64,000 nucleotides of DNA from Toxorhynchites rutilus septentrionalis (GCF_029784135.1 NC_073746.1:183525983-183589982); one strand, 5' to 3'; shown: positions 9,747 through 22,147, counted from the stretch's first letter. Translations and numbers: made by a program. The notes: generated from the sequence alone by a model not told the origin.

Positions 9747-10079
9747 TTAATTTAATAGCAATTGCAATGTGATAAGAAAACAGTTTCTCTCACTCGCTCC
9801 CTCAAATACTATGATCTTCTCTCTAAATCCCATTTCTTCTCTGCCACCGGACAATGCCAGTGGCAATCCCATTTATTTTCAGCTACCGGACTGAACAGAG
9901 GCAATCCCATTTCTATGTGATAGGAAAATAGTTTCTCTCGCTCGCTCGCCTAAATACTATGTTCTTCACTCTCAATCCCATTTCTTCTCAGCCACCGGAC
10001 TGAACAGTGGCAATCACATTTATTTTCTGCCACCGTACTGAACAGTGGCACTGACCTCTCACTCGCTCCCCTAAATACT
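9747..10079 (+). repeat. Core module 6, full
   Basis: 333 bp, CAGTGGCAATCAC. Next core 1,336 bp on. Confidence 0.92.
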
Positions 10080-10216
10080 ATCGCATCGCATCGCATCGCA
10101 TCGCGTCGCATCGCATCGCATCGCGTCCCATCGCATCGCATCGCATCGCATCGCATCGCATCGCATCACATCGCATCGCATCGCATCGCATCGCTTCGCA
10201 TCGCATCGCATCGCAT
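10080..10216 (+). repeat. GCATC array 15, core-to-link
   Basis: About 27 units, standard signature. Confidence 0.97.
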
Positions 10217-10585
10217 TCCCCAGGCAGCTTGGTTTTGATGGCTATGTTGGGGAAACCGTGCCAATCAAAACGGGGTTGATAGAGCGTTTAGATAACTATA
10301 TTTTCTCTTTCAATCCCATTTCTTCTCTGCCACCGGACTGAACAATCCCATTTATTTTCTGCCACCGGACTGAACAGATTCTCCAGGTAGCTTGGTTTTG
10401 ATGGCTATGTTGGGGAAACCGTGCCAATCAAAACGGGGTTGATAGGGCGTTTAGATAACTATATTTTCTCTTTCAATCCCATTTCTTCTCTGCCACCGGA
10501 CTGAACAGTGGCAATCCCATTTATTTTCTGCCACCGTACTGAACAGTGGCAATCCCATTTATTTTCTGCCACCGGACTGAACAGA

Positions 10586-10847
10586 GCATCGCATCGCATC
10601 GCATCGCATCGCATCGCATCGCATCGCATCGCATCGCATCGCATCGCATCGCATCGCATCGCATCGCATCGCATCGCATCGCATCGCATCGCATCGCATC
10701 CCATCGCATCGCATCGCATCGCATCGCATCGCATCGCATCGCATTGCATCGCATCGCATCGCATCGCATCGCATCGCATCGCATCGCATCGCATCGCATC
10801 GCATCGCATCGCATCGCATCGCATCGCATCGCATCGCATCGCATCGC
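10586..10847 (+). repeat. GCATC array 16, M-to-S
   Basis: About 52 units, CCATC near 10700 then GCATT near 10744; the pair is shared with arrays 59, 75 and 77. Confidence 0.97.
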
Positions 10848-11082
10848 GGAAATTAAGTTAGTTGCATTTCAATCCCATTTCTTCTCTGCCACCGGACCAC
10901 CGGAGAATCCCACTTATTTTCTGCCACCGGACTGAACAGTGGCAATCCCATTTATTTTCTGCCACCGTACTGAACACTGGCAATCCCATTTATTTTCTGC
11001 AACCGGACTGAACAGAGGCAATCCCATTTCTTTTCTGCCATCGGACTGAACAGTGGTTTATTAGCCGGTGCCCGCTCGGAAA

Positions 11083-11415
11083 TTAATTTAATAGCAATTG
11101 CAATGTGATAAGAAAACAGTTTCTCTCACTCGCTCCCTCAAATACTATGATCTTCTCTCTAAATCCCATTTCTTCTCTGCCACCGGACAATGCCAGTGGC
11201 AATCCCATTTATTTTCAGCTACCGGACTGAACAGAGGCAATCCCATTTCTATGTGATAGGAAAATAGTTTCTCTCGCTCGCTCGCCTAAATACTATGTTC
11301 TTCACTCTCAATCCCATTTCTTCTCAGCCACCGGACTGAACAGTGGCAATCACATTTATTTTCTGCCACCGTACTGAACAGTGGCACTGACCTCTCACTC
11401 GCTCCCCTAAATACT
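11083..11415 (+). repeat. Core module 7, full
   Basis: 333 bp. Followed by the short 17-unit array that carries GAATC-GCTTC. Confidence 0.92.
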
Positions 11416-11502
11416 ATCGCATCGCATCGCATCGCATCGCGTCGAATCGCTTCGCATCGCTTCGCATCGCATCGCATCGCATCGCATCGCATCGCATCGC
11501 AT
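11416..11502 (+). repeat. GCATC array 17, core-to-link, short
   Basis: 17 units with GCGTC, GAATC, GCTTC, GCATC, GCTTC; the same form as arrays 76 and 78. Confidence 0.97.
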
Positions 11503-11871
11503 TCCCCAGGCAGCTTGGTTTTGATGGCTATGTTGGGGAAACCGTGCCAATCAAAACGGGGTTGATAGAGCGTTTAGATAACTATATTTTCTCTTTCAAT
11601 CCCATTTCTTCTCTGCCACCGGACTGAACAATCCCATTTATTTTCTGCCACCGGACTGAACAGATTCTCCAGGTAGCTTGGTTTTGATGGCTATGTTGGG
11701 GAAACCGTGCCAATCAAAACGGGGTTGATAGGGCGTTTAGATAACTATATTTTCTCTTTCAATCCCATTTCTTCTCTGCCACCGGACTGAACAGTGGCAA
11801 TCCCATTTATTTTCTGCCACCGTACTGAACAGTGGCAATCCCATTTATTTTCTGCCACCGGACTGAACAGA

Positions 11872-12218
11872 GCATCGCATCGCATCGCATCGCATCGCAT
11901 CGCATCGCATCGCATCGCATCGCATCGCATCGCATCGCATCGCATCGCATCGCATCGCATCGCATCGCATCGCATCGCATCGCATCGCATCGCATCGCAT
12001 CGCATCGCATCGCATCGCATCGCATCGCATCGCATCGCATCGCATCGCATCGCATCGCATCGCATCGCATCGCATCGCATCGCATCGCATCGCATCGCAT
12101 CGCATCGCATCGCATCGCATCGCATCGCATCGCATCGCATCGCATCGCATCGCATCGCATCGCATCGCATCGCATCGCATCGCATCGCATCGCATCGCAT
12201 CGCATCGCATCGCATCGC
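11872..12218 (+). repeat. GCATC array 18, M-to-foldback, pure
   Basis: About 69 units with no interruption seen, ending in the palindrome at 12216. Confidence 0.97.
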
Positions 12219-12259
12219 CCTATCAACCCCGTGCCAATCAAAACGGGGTTGATAGGGCG
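12216..12259. repeat. Perfect 17-bp fold-back palindrome, copy 1
   Basis: Left arm CGCCCTATCAACCCCGT at 12216-12232, loop GCCAATCAAA, right arm at 12243-12259 exactly reverse-complementary. The right arm is the normal link sequence. The left arm replaces the first part of the link and abuts a pure GCATC array. Confidence 0.96.
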
Positions 12260-12474
12260 TTTAGATAACTATATTTTCTCTTTCAATCCCATTTCTTCTC
12301 TGCCACCGGACCACCGGAGAATCCCATTTATTTTCTGCCACCGGACTGAATAGAGGCAATCCCATTTCTTTTCTGCCATCGGACTGAACAGTGGAAATCC
12401 CATTTCTTCTCTACCACCGGACTGAACAGTGGCAATCCCATTTATTTTCTGCCACCGGACTGAACAATGGCAAT

Positions 12475-12686
12475 CCCATTTATTTTCAGCTACCGGACTG
12501 AACAGAGGCAATCCCATTTCTATGTGATAGGAAAATAGTTTCTCTCGCTCGCTCGCCTAAATACTATGTTCTTCACTCTCAATCCCATTTCTTCTCAGCC
12601 ACCGGACTGAACAGTGGCAATCACATTTATTTTCTGCCACCGTACTGAACAGTGGCACTGACCTCTCACTCGCTCCCCTAAATACT
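12475..12686 (+). repeat. Half-core a (last 212 bp of core)
   Basis: Begins at the CCCATTTATTTTCAGCTACC unit. The S2 spacer and first internal stretch are replaced by M units ending GAACAATGG. An upstream M unit carries the GACTGAATAGAGG variant also seen at 13420, 54652 and 63493. Confidence 0.88.
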
Positions 12687-12868
12687 ATCGCATCGCATCG
12701 CATCGCATCGCGTCGCATCGCATCGCATCGCATCGCATCGCATCGTATCGCGTCGCATCGCATCGCATCGCATCGCATCGCATCGCATCGCATCCCATCG
12801 CATCGCATCGCATCGCATCGCATCGCATCGCATCGCATCGCATCGCATCGTATCGCATCAAATCGCAT
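12687..12868 (+). repeat. GCATC array 19, half-core-to-link
   Basis: About 36 units. Half-core signature: GCGTC, GTATC-GCGTC, CCATC, GTATC, AAATC. Confidence 0.97.
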
Positions 12869-13202
12869 TCCCCAGGCAGCTTGGTTTTGATGGCTATGTT
12901 GGGGAAACCGTGCCAATCAAAACGGGGTTGATAGAGCGTTTAGATAACTATATTTTCTCTTTCAATCCCATTTCTTCTCTGCCACCGGACTGAACAATCC
13001 CATTTATTTTCTGCCACCGGACTGAACAGAGCATCGCATCGCATCGCATTGCATTCTCCAGGTAGCTTGGTTTTGATGGCTATTCTCTTTCAATCCCATT
13101 TCTTCTCTGCCACCGGACTGAACAGTGGCAATCCCATTTATTTTCTGCCACCGTACTGAACAGTGGCAATCCCATTTATTTTCTGCCACCGGACTGAACA
13201 GA

Positions 13203-13289
13203 GCATCGCATCGCATCGCATCGCATCGCATCGCATCCCATCGCATCGCATCGCATCGCATCGCATCGCATCGCATCGCATCGCATCGC
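13203..13289 (+). repeat. GCATC array 20, M-to-foldback
   Basis: 17 units, CCATC near 13238, ending in the palindrome at 13287. Confidence 0.97.
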
Positions 13290-13330
13290 CCTATCAACCC
13301 CGTGCCAATCAAAACGGGGTTGATAGGGCG
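13287..13330. repeat. Perfect 17-bp fold-back palindrome, copy 2
   Basis: Arms 13287-13303 and 13314-13330, loop 13304-13313. Lies 1,071 bp after copy 1, the same as the spacing of the surrounding half-cores, so it was copied with the cycle. Confidence 0.96.
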
Positions 13331-13545
13331 TTTAGATAACTATATTTTCTCTTTCAATCCCATTTCTTCTCTGCCACCGGACCACCGGAGAATCCCATTT
13401 ATTTTCTGCCACCGGACTGAATAGAGGCAATCCCATTTCTTTTCTGCCATCGGACTGAACAGTGGAAATCCCATTTCTTCTCTACCACCGGACTGAACAG
13501 TGGCAATCCCATTTATTTTCTGCCACCGGACTGAACAATGGCAAT

Positions 13546-13757
13546 CCCATTTATTTTCAGCTACCGGACTGAACAGAGGCAATCCCATTTCTATGTGATA
13601 GGAAAATAGTTTCTCTCGCTCGCTCGCCTAAATACTATGTTCTTCACTCTCAATCCCATTTCTTCTCAGCCACCGGACTGAACAGTGGCAATCACATTTA
13701 TTTTCTGCCACCGTACTGAACAGTGGCACTGACCTCTCACTCGCTCCCCTAAATACT
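13546..13757 (+). repeat. Half-core b
   Basis: 212 bp, 1,071 bp after half-core a and with the same flanking M variants, including GAACAATGG. Confidence 0.88.
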
Positions 13758-13929
13758 ATCGCATCGCATCGCATCGCATCGCGTCGCATCGCATCGCATC
13801 GCATCGCATCGCATCGTATCGCGTCGCATCGCATCGCATCGCATCGCATCGCATCGCATCGCATCCCATCGCATCGCATCGCATCGCATCGCATCGCATC
13901 GCATCGCATCGTATCGCATCAAATCGCAT
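13758..13929 (+). repeat. GCATC array 21, half-core-to-link
   Basis: About 34 units, half-core signature. Confidence 0.97.
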
Positions 13930-14263
13930 TCCCCAGGCAGCTTGGTTTTGATGGCTATGTTGGGGAAACCGTGCCAATCAAAACGGGGTTGATAGAGCGT
14001 TTAGATAACTATATTTTCTCTTTCAATCCCATTTCTTCTCTGCCACCGGACTGAACAATCCCATTTATTTTCTGCCACCGGACTGAACAGAGCATCGCAT
14101 CGCATCGCATTGCATTCTCCAGGTAGCTTGGTTTTGATGGCTATTCTCTTTCAATCCCATTTCTTCTCTGCCACCGGACTGAACAGTGGCAATCCCATTT
14201 ATTTTCTGCCACCGTACTGAACAGTGGCAATCCCATTTATTTTCTGCCACCGGACTGAACAGA

Positions 14264-14367
14264 GCATCGCATCGCATCGCATCGCATCGCATCGCATCGC
14301 ATCGCATCGCATCGCATCGCATCGCATCGAATCGCATCGCATCGAATCGCATCGCATCGCATCGCAT
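14264..14367 (+). repeat. GCATC array 22, M-to-link
   Basis: About 20 units, GAATC twice near the end. Confidence 0.97.
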
Positions 14368-14649
14368 TCCCCAGGCAGCTTGGTTTTGATGGCTATGTTG
14401 GGGAAACCGTGCCAATCAAAACGGGGTTGATAGAGCGTTTAGATAACTATATTTTCTCTTTCAATCCCATTTCTTCTCTGCCACCGGACTGAACAATCCC
14501 ATTTATTTTCTGCCACCGGACTGAACAGAGGCAATCCCATTTCTTTTCTGCCATCGGACTGAACAGTGGAAATCCCATTTCTTCTCTACCACCGGACTGA
14601 ACAGTGGCAATCCCATTTATTTTCTGCCACCGGACTGAACAGTGGCAAT

Positions 14650-14861
14650 CCCATTTATTTTCAGCTACCGGACTGAACAGAGGCAATCCCATTTCTATGT
14701 GATAGGAAAATAGTTTCTCTCGCTCGCTCGCCTAAATACTATGTTCTTCACTCTCAATCCCATTTCTTCTCAGCCACCGGACTGAACAGTGGCAATCACA
14801 TTTATTTTCTGCCACCGTACTGAACAGTGGCACTGACCTCTCACTCGCTCCCCTAAATACT
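14650..14861 (+). repeat. Half-core c
   Basis: 212 bp, 1,104 bp after half-core b. Upstream M unit ends GAACAGTGG rather than GAACAATGG. Confidence 0.88.
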
Positions 14862-15048
14862 ATCGCATCGCATCGCATCGCATCGCGTCGCATCGCATCG
14901 CATCGCATCGCATCGCATCGCATCGTATCGCGTCGCATCGCATCGCATCGCATCGCATCGCATCGCATCGCATCGCATCCCATCGCATCGCATCGCATCG
15001 CATCGCATCGCATCGCATCGCATCGCATCGTATCGCATCAAATCGCAT
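14862..15048 (+). repeat. GCATC array 23, half-core-to-link
   Basis: About 37 units, half-core signature. Confidence 0.97.
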
Positions 15049-15881
15049 TCCCCAGGCAGCTTGGTTTTGATGGCTATGTTGGGGAAACCGTGCCAATCAA
15101 AACGGGGTTGATAGAGCGTTTAGATAACTATATTTTCTCTTTCAATCCCATTTCTTCTCTGCCACCGGACTGAACAATCCCATTTATTTTCTGCCACCGG
15201 ACTGAACAGAGCATCGCATCGCATCGCATTGCATTCTCCAGGTAGCTTGGTTTTGATGGCTATGTTGGGGAAACCGTGCCAATCAAAACGGGGTTGATAG
15301 AGCGTTTAGATAACTATATTTTCTCTTTCAATCCCATTTCTTCTCTGCCACCGGACTGAACAATCCCATTTATTTTCTGCCACCGGACTGAACAGAGCAT
15401 CGCATCGCATCGCATTGCCTTCTCCAGGTAGCTTGGTTTTGATGGCTATGTTGGGGAAACCGTGCCAATCAAAACGGGGTTGATAGGGCGTTTAGATAAC
15501 TATATTTTCTCTTTCAATCCCATTTCTTCTCTTCCACCGGACCACCGGAGAATCCCATTTATTTTCTGCCACCGGACTGAACAGAGGCAATCCCATTTCT
15601 TTTCTGCCATCGGACTGAACAGTGGTTTATTAGCCGGTGCCCGCTCGGAAATTAAGTTAGTTGCATTTCAATCCCATTTCTTCTCTGCCACCGGACCACC
15701 GGAGAATCCCACTTATTTTCTGCCACCGGACAGAACAGTGGCAATCCCATTTATTTTCTGCCACCGTACTGAACACTGGCAATCCCATTTATTTTCTGCA
15801 ACCGGACTGAACAGAGGCAATCCCATTTCTTTTCTGCCATCGGACTGAACAGTGGTTTATTAGCCGGTGCCCGCTCGGAAA

Positions 15882-16214
15882 TTAATTTAATAGCAATTGC
15901 AATGTGATAAGAAAACAGTTTCTCTCACTCGCTCCCTCAAATACTATGATCTTCTCTCTAAATCCCATTTCTTCTCTGCCACCGGACAATGCCAGTGGCA
16001 ATCCCATTTATTTTCAGCTACCGGACTGAACAGAGGCAATCCCATTTCTATGTGATAGGAAAATAGTTTCTCTCGCTCGCTCGCCTAAATACTATGTTCT
16101 TCACTCTCAATCCCATTTCTTCTCAGCCACCGGACTGAACAGTGGCAATCACATTTATTTTCTGCCACCGTACTGAACAGTGGCACTGACCTCTCACTCG
16201 CTCCCCTAAATACT
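15882..16214 (+). repeat. Core module 8, full
   Basis: 333 bp. Next core 1,353 bp on. This cycle has two relic arrays in a row instead of a long second array. Confidence 0.92.
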
Positions 16215-16401
16215 ATCGCATCGCATCGCATCGCATCGCGTCGCATCGCATCGCATCGCATCGCATCGCATCGTATCGCGTCGCATCGCATCGCATCGCA
16301 TCGCATCGCATCGCATCGCATCGCATCGCATCCCATCGCATCGCATCGCATCGCATCGCATCGCATCGCATCGCATCGCATCGTATCGCATCAAATCGCA
16401 T
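16215..16401 (+). repeat. GCATC array 24, core-to-link
   Basis: About 37 units. Follows a full core but carries the half-core signature (GTATC-GCGTC and AAATC). Confidence 0.97.
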
Positions 16402-17234
16402 TCCCCAGGCAGCTTGGTTTTGATGGCTATGTTGGGGAAACCGTGCCAATCAAAACGGGGTTGATAGAGCGTTTAGATAACTATATTTTCTCTTTCAATC
16501 CCATTTCTTCTCTGCCACCGGACTGAACAATCCCATTTATTTTCTGCCACCGGACTGAACAGAGCATCGCATCGCATCGCATTGCATTCTCCAGGTAGCT
16601 TGGTTTTGATGGCTATGTTGGGGAAAGCGTGCCAATCAAAACGGGGTTGATAGAGCGTTTAGATAACTATATTTTCTCTTTCAATCCCATTTCTTCTCTG
16701 CCACCGGACTGAACAATCCCATTTATTTTCTGCCACCGGACTGAACAGAGCATCGCATCGCATCGCATTGCCTTCTCCAGGTAGCTTGGTTTTGATGGCT
16801 ATGTTGGGGAAACCGTGCCAATCAAAACGGGGTTGATAGGGCGTTTAGATAACTATATTTTCTCTTTCAATCCCATTTCTTCTCTTCCACCGGACCACCG
16901 GAGAATCCCATTTATTTTCTGCCACCGGACTGAACAGAGGCAATCCCATTTCTTTTCTGCCATCGGACTGAACAGTGGTTTATTAGCCGGTGCCCGCTCG
17001 GAAATTAAGTTAGTTGCATTTCAATCCCATTTCTTCTCTGCCACCGGACCACCGGAGAATCCCACTTATTTTCTGCCACCGGACAGAACAGTGGCAATCC
17101 CATTTATTTTCTGCCACCGTACTGAACACTGGCAATCCCATTTATTTTCTGCAACCGGACTGAACAGAGGCAATCCCATTTCTTTTCTGCCATCGGACTG
17201 AACAGTGGTTTATTAGCCGGTGCCCGCTCGGAAA

Positions 17235-17567
17235 TTAATTTAATAGCAATTGCAATGTGATAAGAAAACAGTTTCTCTCACTCGCTCCCTCAAATACTAT
17301 GATCTTCTCTCTAAATCCCATTTCTTCTCTGCCACCGGACAATGCCAGTGGCAATCCCATTTATTTTCAGCTACCGGACTGAACAGAGGCAATCCCATTT
17401 CTATGTGATAGGAAAATAGTTTCTCTCGCTCGCTCGCCTAAATACTATGTTCTTCACTCTCAATCCCATTTCTTCTCAGCCACCGGACTGAACAGTGGCA
17501 ATCACATTTATTTTCTGCCACCGTACTGAACAGTGGCACTGACCTCTCACTCGCTCCCCTAAATACT
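17235..17567 (+). repeat. Core module 9, full
   Basis: 333 bp. Begins the segment leading to the 674-bp array, the longest in the window. Confidence 0.92.
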
Positions 17568-17694
17568 ATCGCATCGCATCGCGTCGCATCGCATCGCATC
17601 GCGTCCCATCGCATCGCATCGCATCGCATCACATCGCATCGCATCGCATCGCATCGCTTCGCATCGCATCGCATCGCATCGCATCGCATCGCAT
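17568..17694 (+). repeat. GCATC array 25, core-to-link
   Basis: About 25 units, standard signature. Confidence 0.97.
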
Positions 17695-18028
17695 TCCCCA
17701 GGCAGCTTGGTTTTGATGGCTATGTTGGGGAAACCGTGCCAATCAAAACGGGGTTGATAGAGCGTTTAGATAACTATATTTTCTCTTTCAATTCCATTTC
17801 TTCTCTGCCACCGGACTGAACAATCCCATTTATTTTCTGCCACCGGACTGAACAGAGCATCGCATCGCATCGCATTGCATTCTCCAGGTAGCTTGGTTTT
17901 GATGGCTATTCTCTTTCAATCCCATTTCTTCTCTGCCACCGGACTGAACAGTGGCAATCCCATTTATTTTCTGCCACCGTACTGAACAGTGGCAATCCCA
18001 TTTATTTTCTGCCACCGGACTGAACAGA

Positions 18029-18702
18029 GCATCGCATCGCATCGCATCGCATCGCATCGCATCGCATCGCATCGCATCCCATCGCATCGCATCGCATCGC
18101 ATCGCATCGCATCGCATCGCATCGCATCGCATCGCATCGCATCGCATCGCATCGCATCGCATCGCATCGCATCGCATCGCATCGCATCGCATCGCATCGC
18201 ATCGCATCGCATCGCATCGCATCGCATCGCATCGCATCGCATCGCATCGCATCGAATCGCATCGAATCGCATCGCATCGCATCGCATCGCATCGCATCGC
18301 ATCGCATCGCATCGCATCGCATCGCATCGCATCGCATCGCATCGCATCGCATCGCATCGCATCGCATCGCATCGCATCGCATCGCATCGCATCGCATCGC
18401 ATCGCATCGCATCGCATCGCATCGCATCGCATCGCATCGCATCGCATCGCATCGCATCGCATCGCATCGCATCGCATCGCATCGCATCGCATCGCATCGC
18501 ATCGCATCGCATCGCATCGCATCGCATCGCATCGCATCGCATCGCATCGCATCGCATCGCATCGCATCGCATCGCATCGCATCGCATCGCATCGCATCGC
18601 ATCCCATCGCATCGCATCGCATCGCATCGCATCGCATCGCATCGCATCGCATCGCATCGCATCGCATCGCATCGCATCGCATCGCATCGCATCGCATCGC
18701 AT
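18029..18702 (+). repeat. GCATC array 26, M-to-link, 674 bp, longest
   Basis: About 134 units. CCATC near 18079 and 18604, and a GAATC-GCATC-GAATC triplet near 18254-18264 in the interior. Confidence 0.97.
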
Positions 18703-19100
18703 TCCCCAGGCAGCTTGGTTTTGATGGCTATGTTGGGGAAACCGTGCCAATCAAAACGGGGTTGATAGGGCGTTTAGATAACTATATTTTCTCTTTCAAT
18801 CCCATTTCTTCTCTGCCACCGGACTGAACAGTGGCAATCCCATTTATTTTCTGCCACCGGACTGAACAGAGCATCGCATCGCATCGCATTGCATTCTCCA
18901 GGTAGCTTGGTTTTGATGGCTATGTTGGGGAAACCGTGCCAATCAAAACGGGGTTGATAGGGCGTTTAGATAACTATATTTTCTCTTTCAATCCCATTTC
19001 TTCTCTGCCACCGGACTGAACAGTGGCAATCCCATTTATTTTCTGCCACCGTACTGAACAGTGGCAATCCCATTTATTTTCTGCCACCGGACTGAACAGA

Positions 19101-19269
19101 GCATCACATCGCATCGCATCGCATCGCATCGCATCGCATCGCATCGCATCGCATCGCATCGCATCGCATCCCATCGCATCGCATCGCATCGCATCGCATC
19201 GCATCGCATCGCATCGCATCGCATCGCATCGCTTCGCATCGCATCGCATCGCATCGCATCGCTTCGCAT
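19101..19269 (+). repeat. GCATC array 27, ACATC-entry
   Basis: About 33 units, CCATC near 19170, GCTTC twice. Confidence 0.97.
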
Positions 19270-19437
19270 TCCCCAGGCAGCTTGGTTTTGATGGCTATGT
19301 TGGGGAAACCGTGCCAATCAAAACGGGGTTGTAAGGGCGTTTAGATAACTATATTTTCTCTTTCAATCCCATTTCTTCTCTGCCACCGGACTGAACAGTG
19401 GCAATCCCATTCATTTTCTGCCACCGGACTGAACAGA

Positions 19438-19701
19438 GCATCGCATAGCATCGCATCGCATCGCATCGCATCGCATCGCATCGCATCGCATCGCATCGCA
19501 TCGCATCGCATCGCATCGCATCGCATCGCATCGCATCGCATCGCATCGCATCGCAACGCATCGCATCGCATCGCATCGCATCGCATCGCATCGCATCGCA
19601 TCGCATCGCATCGCATCGCATCGCATCGCATCGCATCGCATCGCATCGCAACGCATCGCATCGCATCGCATCGCATCGCATCGCATCGCATCGCATCGCA
19701 T
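19438..19701 (+). repeat. GCATC array 28, GCATA-entry
   Basis: About 52 units, GCAAC near 19555 and 19650. The link that follows is cut after CAGCTTGGT. Confidence 0.97.
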
Positions 19702-19832
19702 TCCCCAGGCAGCTTGGTACTGAACACTGGCAATCCCATTTATTTTCTGCAACCGGACTGAACAGAGGCAATCCCATTTCTTTTCTGCCATCGGACTGAA
19801 CAGTGGTTTATTAGCCGGTGCCCGCTCGGAAA

Positions 19833-20165
19833 TTAATTTAATAGCAATTGCAATGTGATAAGAAAACAGTTTCTCTCACTCGCTCCCTCAAATACTATGA
19901 TCTTCTCTCTAAATCCCATTTCTTCTCTGCCACCGGACAATGCCAGTGGCAATCCCATTTATTTTCAGCTACCGGACTGAACAGAGGCAATCCCATTTCT
20001 ATGTGATAGGAAAATAGTTTCTCTCGCTCGCTCGCCTAAATACTATGTTCTTCACTCTCAATCCCATTTCTTCTCAGCCACCGGACTGAACAGTGGCAAT
20101 CACATTTATTTTCTGCCACCGTACTGAACAGTGGCACTGACCTCTCACTCGCTCCCCTAAATACT
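19833..20165 (+). repeat. Core module 10, full
   Basis: 333 bp. Reached through an aberrant junction at about 19717, where a truncated link joins an M unit. Confidence 0.92.
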
Positions 20166-20292
20166 ATCGCATCGCATCGCGTCGCATCGCATCGCATCGC
20201 GTCCCATCGCATCGCATCGCATCGCATCACATCGCATCGCATCGCATCGCATCGCTTCGCATCGCATCGCATCGCATCGCATCGCATCGCAT
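20166..20292 (+). repeat. GCATC array 29, core-to-link
   Basis: About 25 units, standard signature. Confidence 0.97.
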
Positions 20293-20626
20293 TCCCCAGG
20301 CAGCTTGGTTTTGATGGCTATGTTGGGGAAACCGTGCCAATCAAAACGGGGTTGATAGAGCGTTTAGATAACTATATTTTCTCTTTCAATCCCATTTCTT
20401 CTCTGCCACCGGACTGAACAATCCCATTTATTTTCTGCCACCGGACTGAACAGAGCATCGCATCGCATCGCATTGCATTCTCCAGGTAGCTTGGTTTTGA
20501 TGGCTATTCTCTTTCAATCCCATTTCTTCTCTGCCACCGGACTGAACAGTGGCAATCCCATTTATTTTCTGCCACCGTACTGAACAGTGGCAATCCCATT
20601 TATTTTCTGCCACCGGACTGAACAGA

Positions 20627-20845
20627 GCATCGCATCGCATCGCATCGCATCGCATCGCATCGCATCGCATCGCATCGCATCGCATCCCATCGCATCGCAT
20701 CGCATCGCATCGCATCGCATCGCATCGCATCGCATCGCATCGCATCGCATCGCATCGCATCGCATCGCATCGCATCGCATCGCATCGCATCGCATCGCAT
20801 CGCATCGCATCGCATCGCATCGCATCGCATCGCATCGCATCGCAT
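20627..20845 (+). repeat. GCATC array 30, M-to-link
   Basis: About 43 units, CCATC near 20687. Confidence 0.97.
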
Positions 20846-21162
20846 TCCCCAGGCAGCTTGGTTTTGATGGCTATGTTGGGGAAACCGTGCCAATCAAAAC
20901 GGGGTTGATAGGGCGTTTAGATAACTATATTTTCTCTTTCAATCCCATTTCTTCTCTGCCACCGGACCACCGGAGAATCCCATTTATTTTCTGCCACCGG
21001 ACTGAACAGAGGCAATCCCATTTCTTTTCTGCCATCGGACTGAACAGTGGAAATCCCATTTCTTCTCTGCCACCGGACTGAACAGTGGCAATCCCATTTA
21101 TTTTCTGCCACCGTACTGAACAGTGGCAATCCCATTTATTTTCTGCCACCGGACTGAACAGA

Positions 21163-21686
21163 GCATCACATCGCATCGCATCGCATCGCATCGCATCGCA
21201 TCGCATCGCATCGCATCGCATCGCATCGCATCGCATCGCATCGCATCGCATCGCATCGCATCGCATCGCATCCCATCGCATCGCATCGCATCGCATCGCA
21301 TCGCATCGCATCGCATCGCATCGCAACGCATCGCATCGCATCGCATCGCATCGCATCGCATCGCATCGCATCGCATCGCATCGCATCGCATCGCATCGCA
21401 TCGCATCGCATCGCATCGCATCGCATCGCATCGCATCGCAACGCATCGCATCGCATCGCATCGCATCGCATCGCATCGCATCGCATCGCATCGCATCGCA
21501 TCGCATCGCATCGCATCGCATCGCATCGCATCGCATCGCATCGCATCGCATCGCATCGCATCGCATCGCATCGCATCGCATCGCATCGCATCGCATCGCA
21601 TCGCATCGCATCGCATCGCATCGCATCGCATCGCATCGCATCGCATCGAATCGCATCGCATCGAATCGCATCGCATCGCATCGCAT
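21163..21686 (+). repeat. GCATC array 31, ACATC-entry, 524 bp
   Basis: About 104 units, CCATC near 21272, GCAAC near 21325 and 21440, GAATC twice at the end. Paired with array 36. Confidence 0.97.
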
Positions 21687-22147
21687 TCCCCAGGCAGCTT
21701 GGTTTTGATGGCTATGTTGGGGAAACCGTGCCAATCAAAACGGGGTTGATAGGGCGTTTAGATAACTATATTTTCTCTTTCAATCCCATTTCTTCTCTGC
21801 CACCGGACCACCGGAGAATCCCATTTATTTTCTGCCACCGGACTGAACAGAGGCAATCCCATTTCTTTTCTGCCATCGGACTGAACAGTGGTTTATTAGC
21901 CGGTGCCCGCTCGGAAATTAAGTTAGTTGCATTTCAATCCCATTTCTTCTCTGCCACCGGACCACCGGAGAATCCCACTTATTTTCTGCCACCGGACTGA
22001 ACAGTGGCAATCCCATTTATTTTCTGCCACCGTACTGAACACTGGCAATCCCATTTATTTTCTGCAACCGGACTGAACAGAGGCAATCCCATTTCTTTTC
22101 TGCCATCGGACTGAACAGTGGTTTATTAGCCGGTGCCCGCTCGGAAA

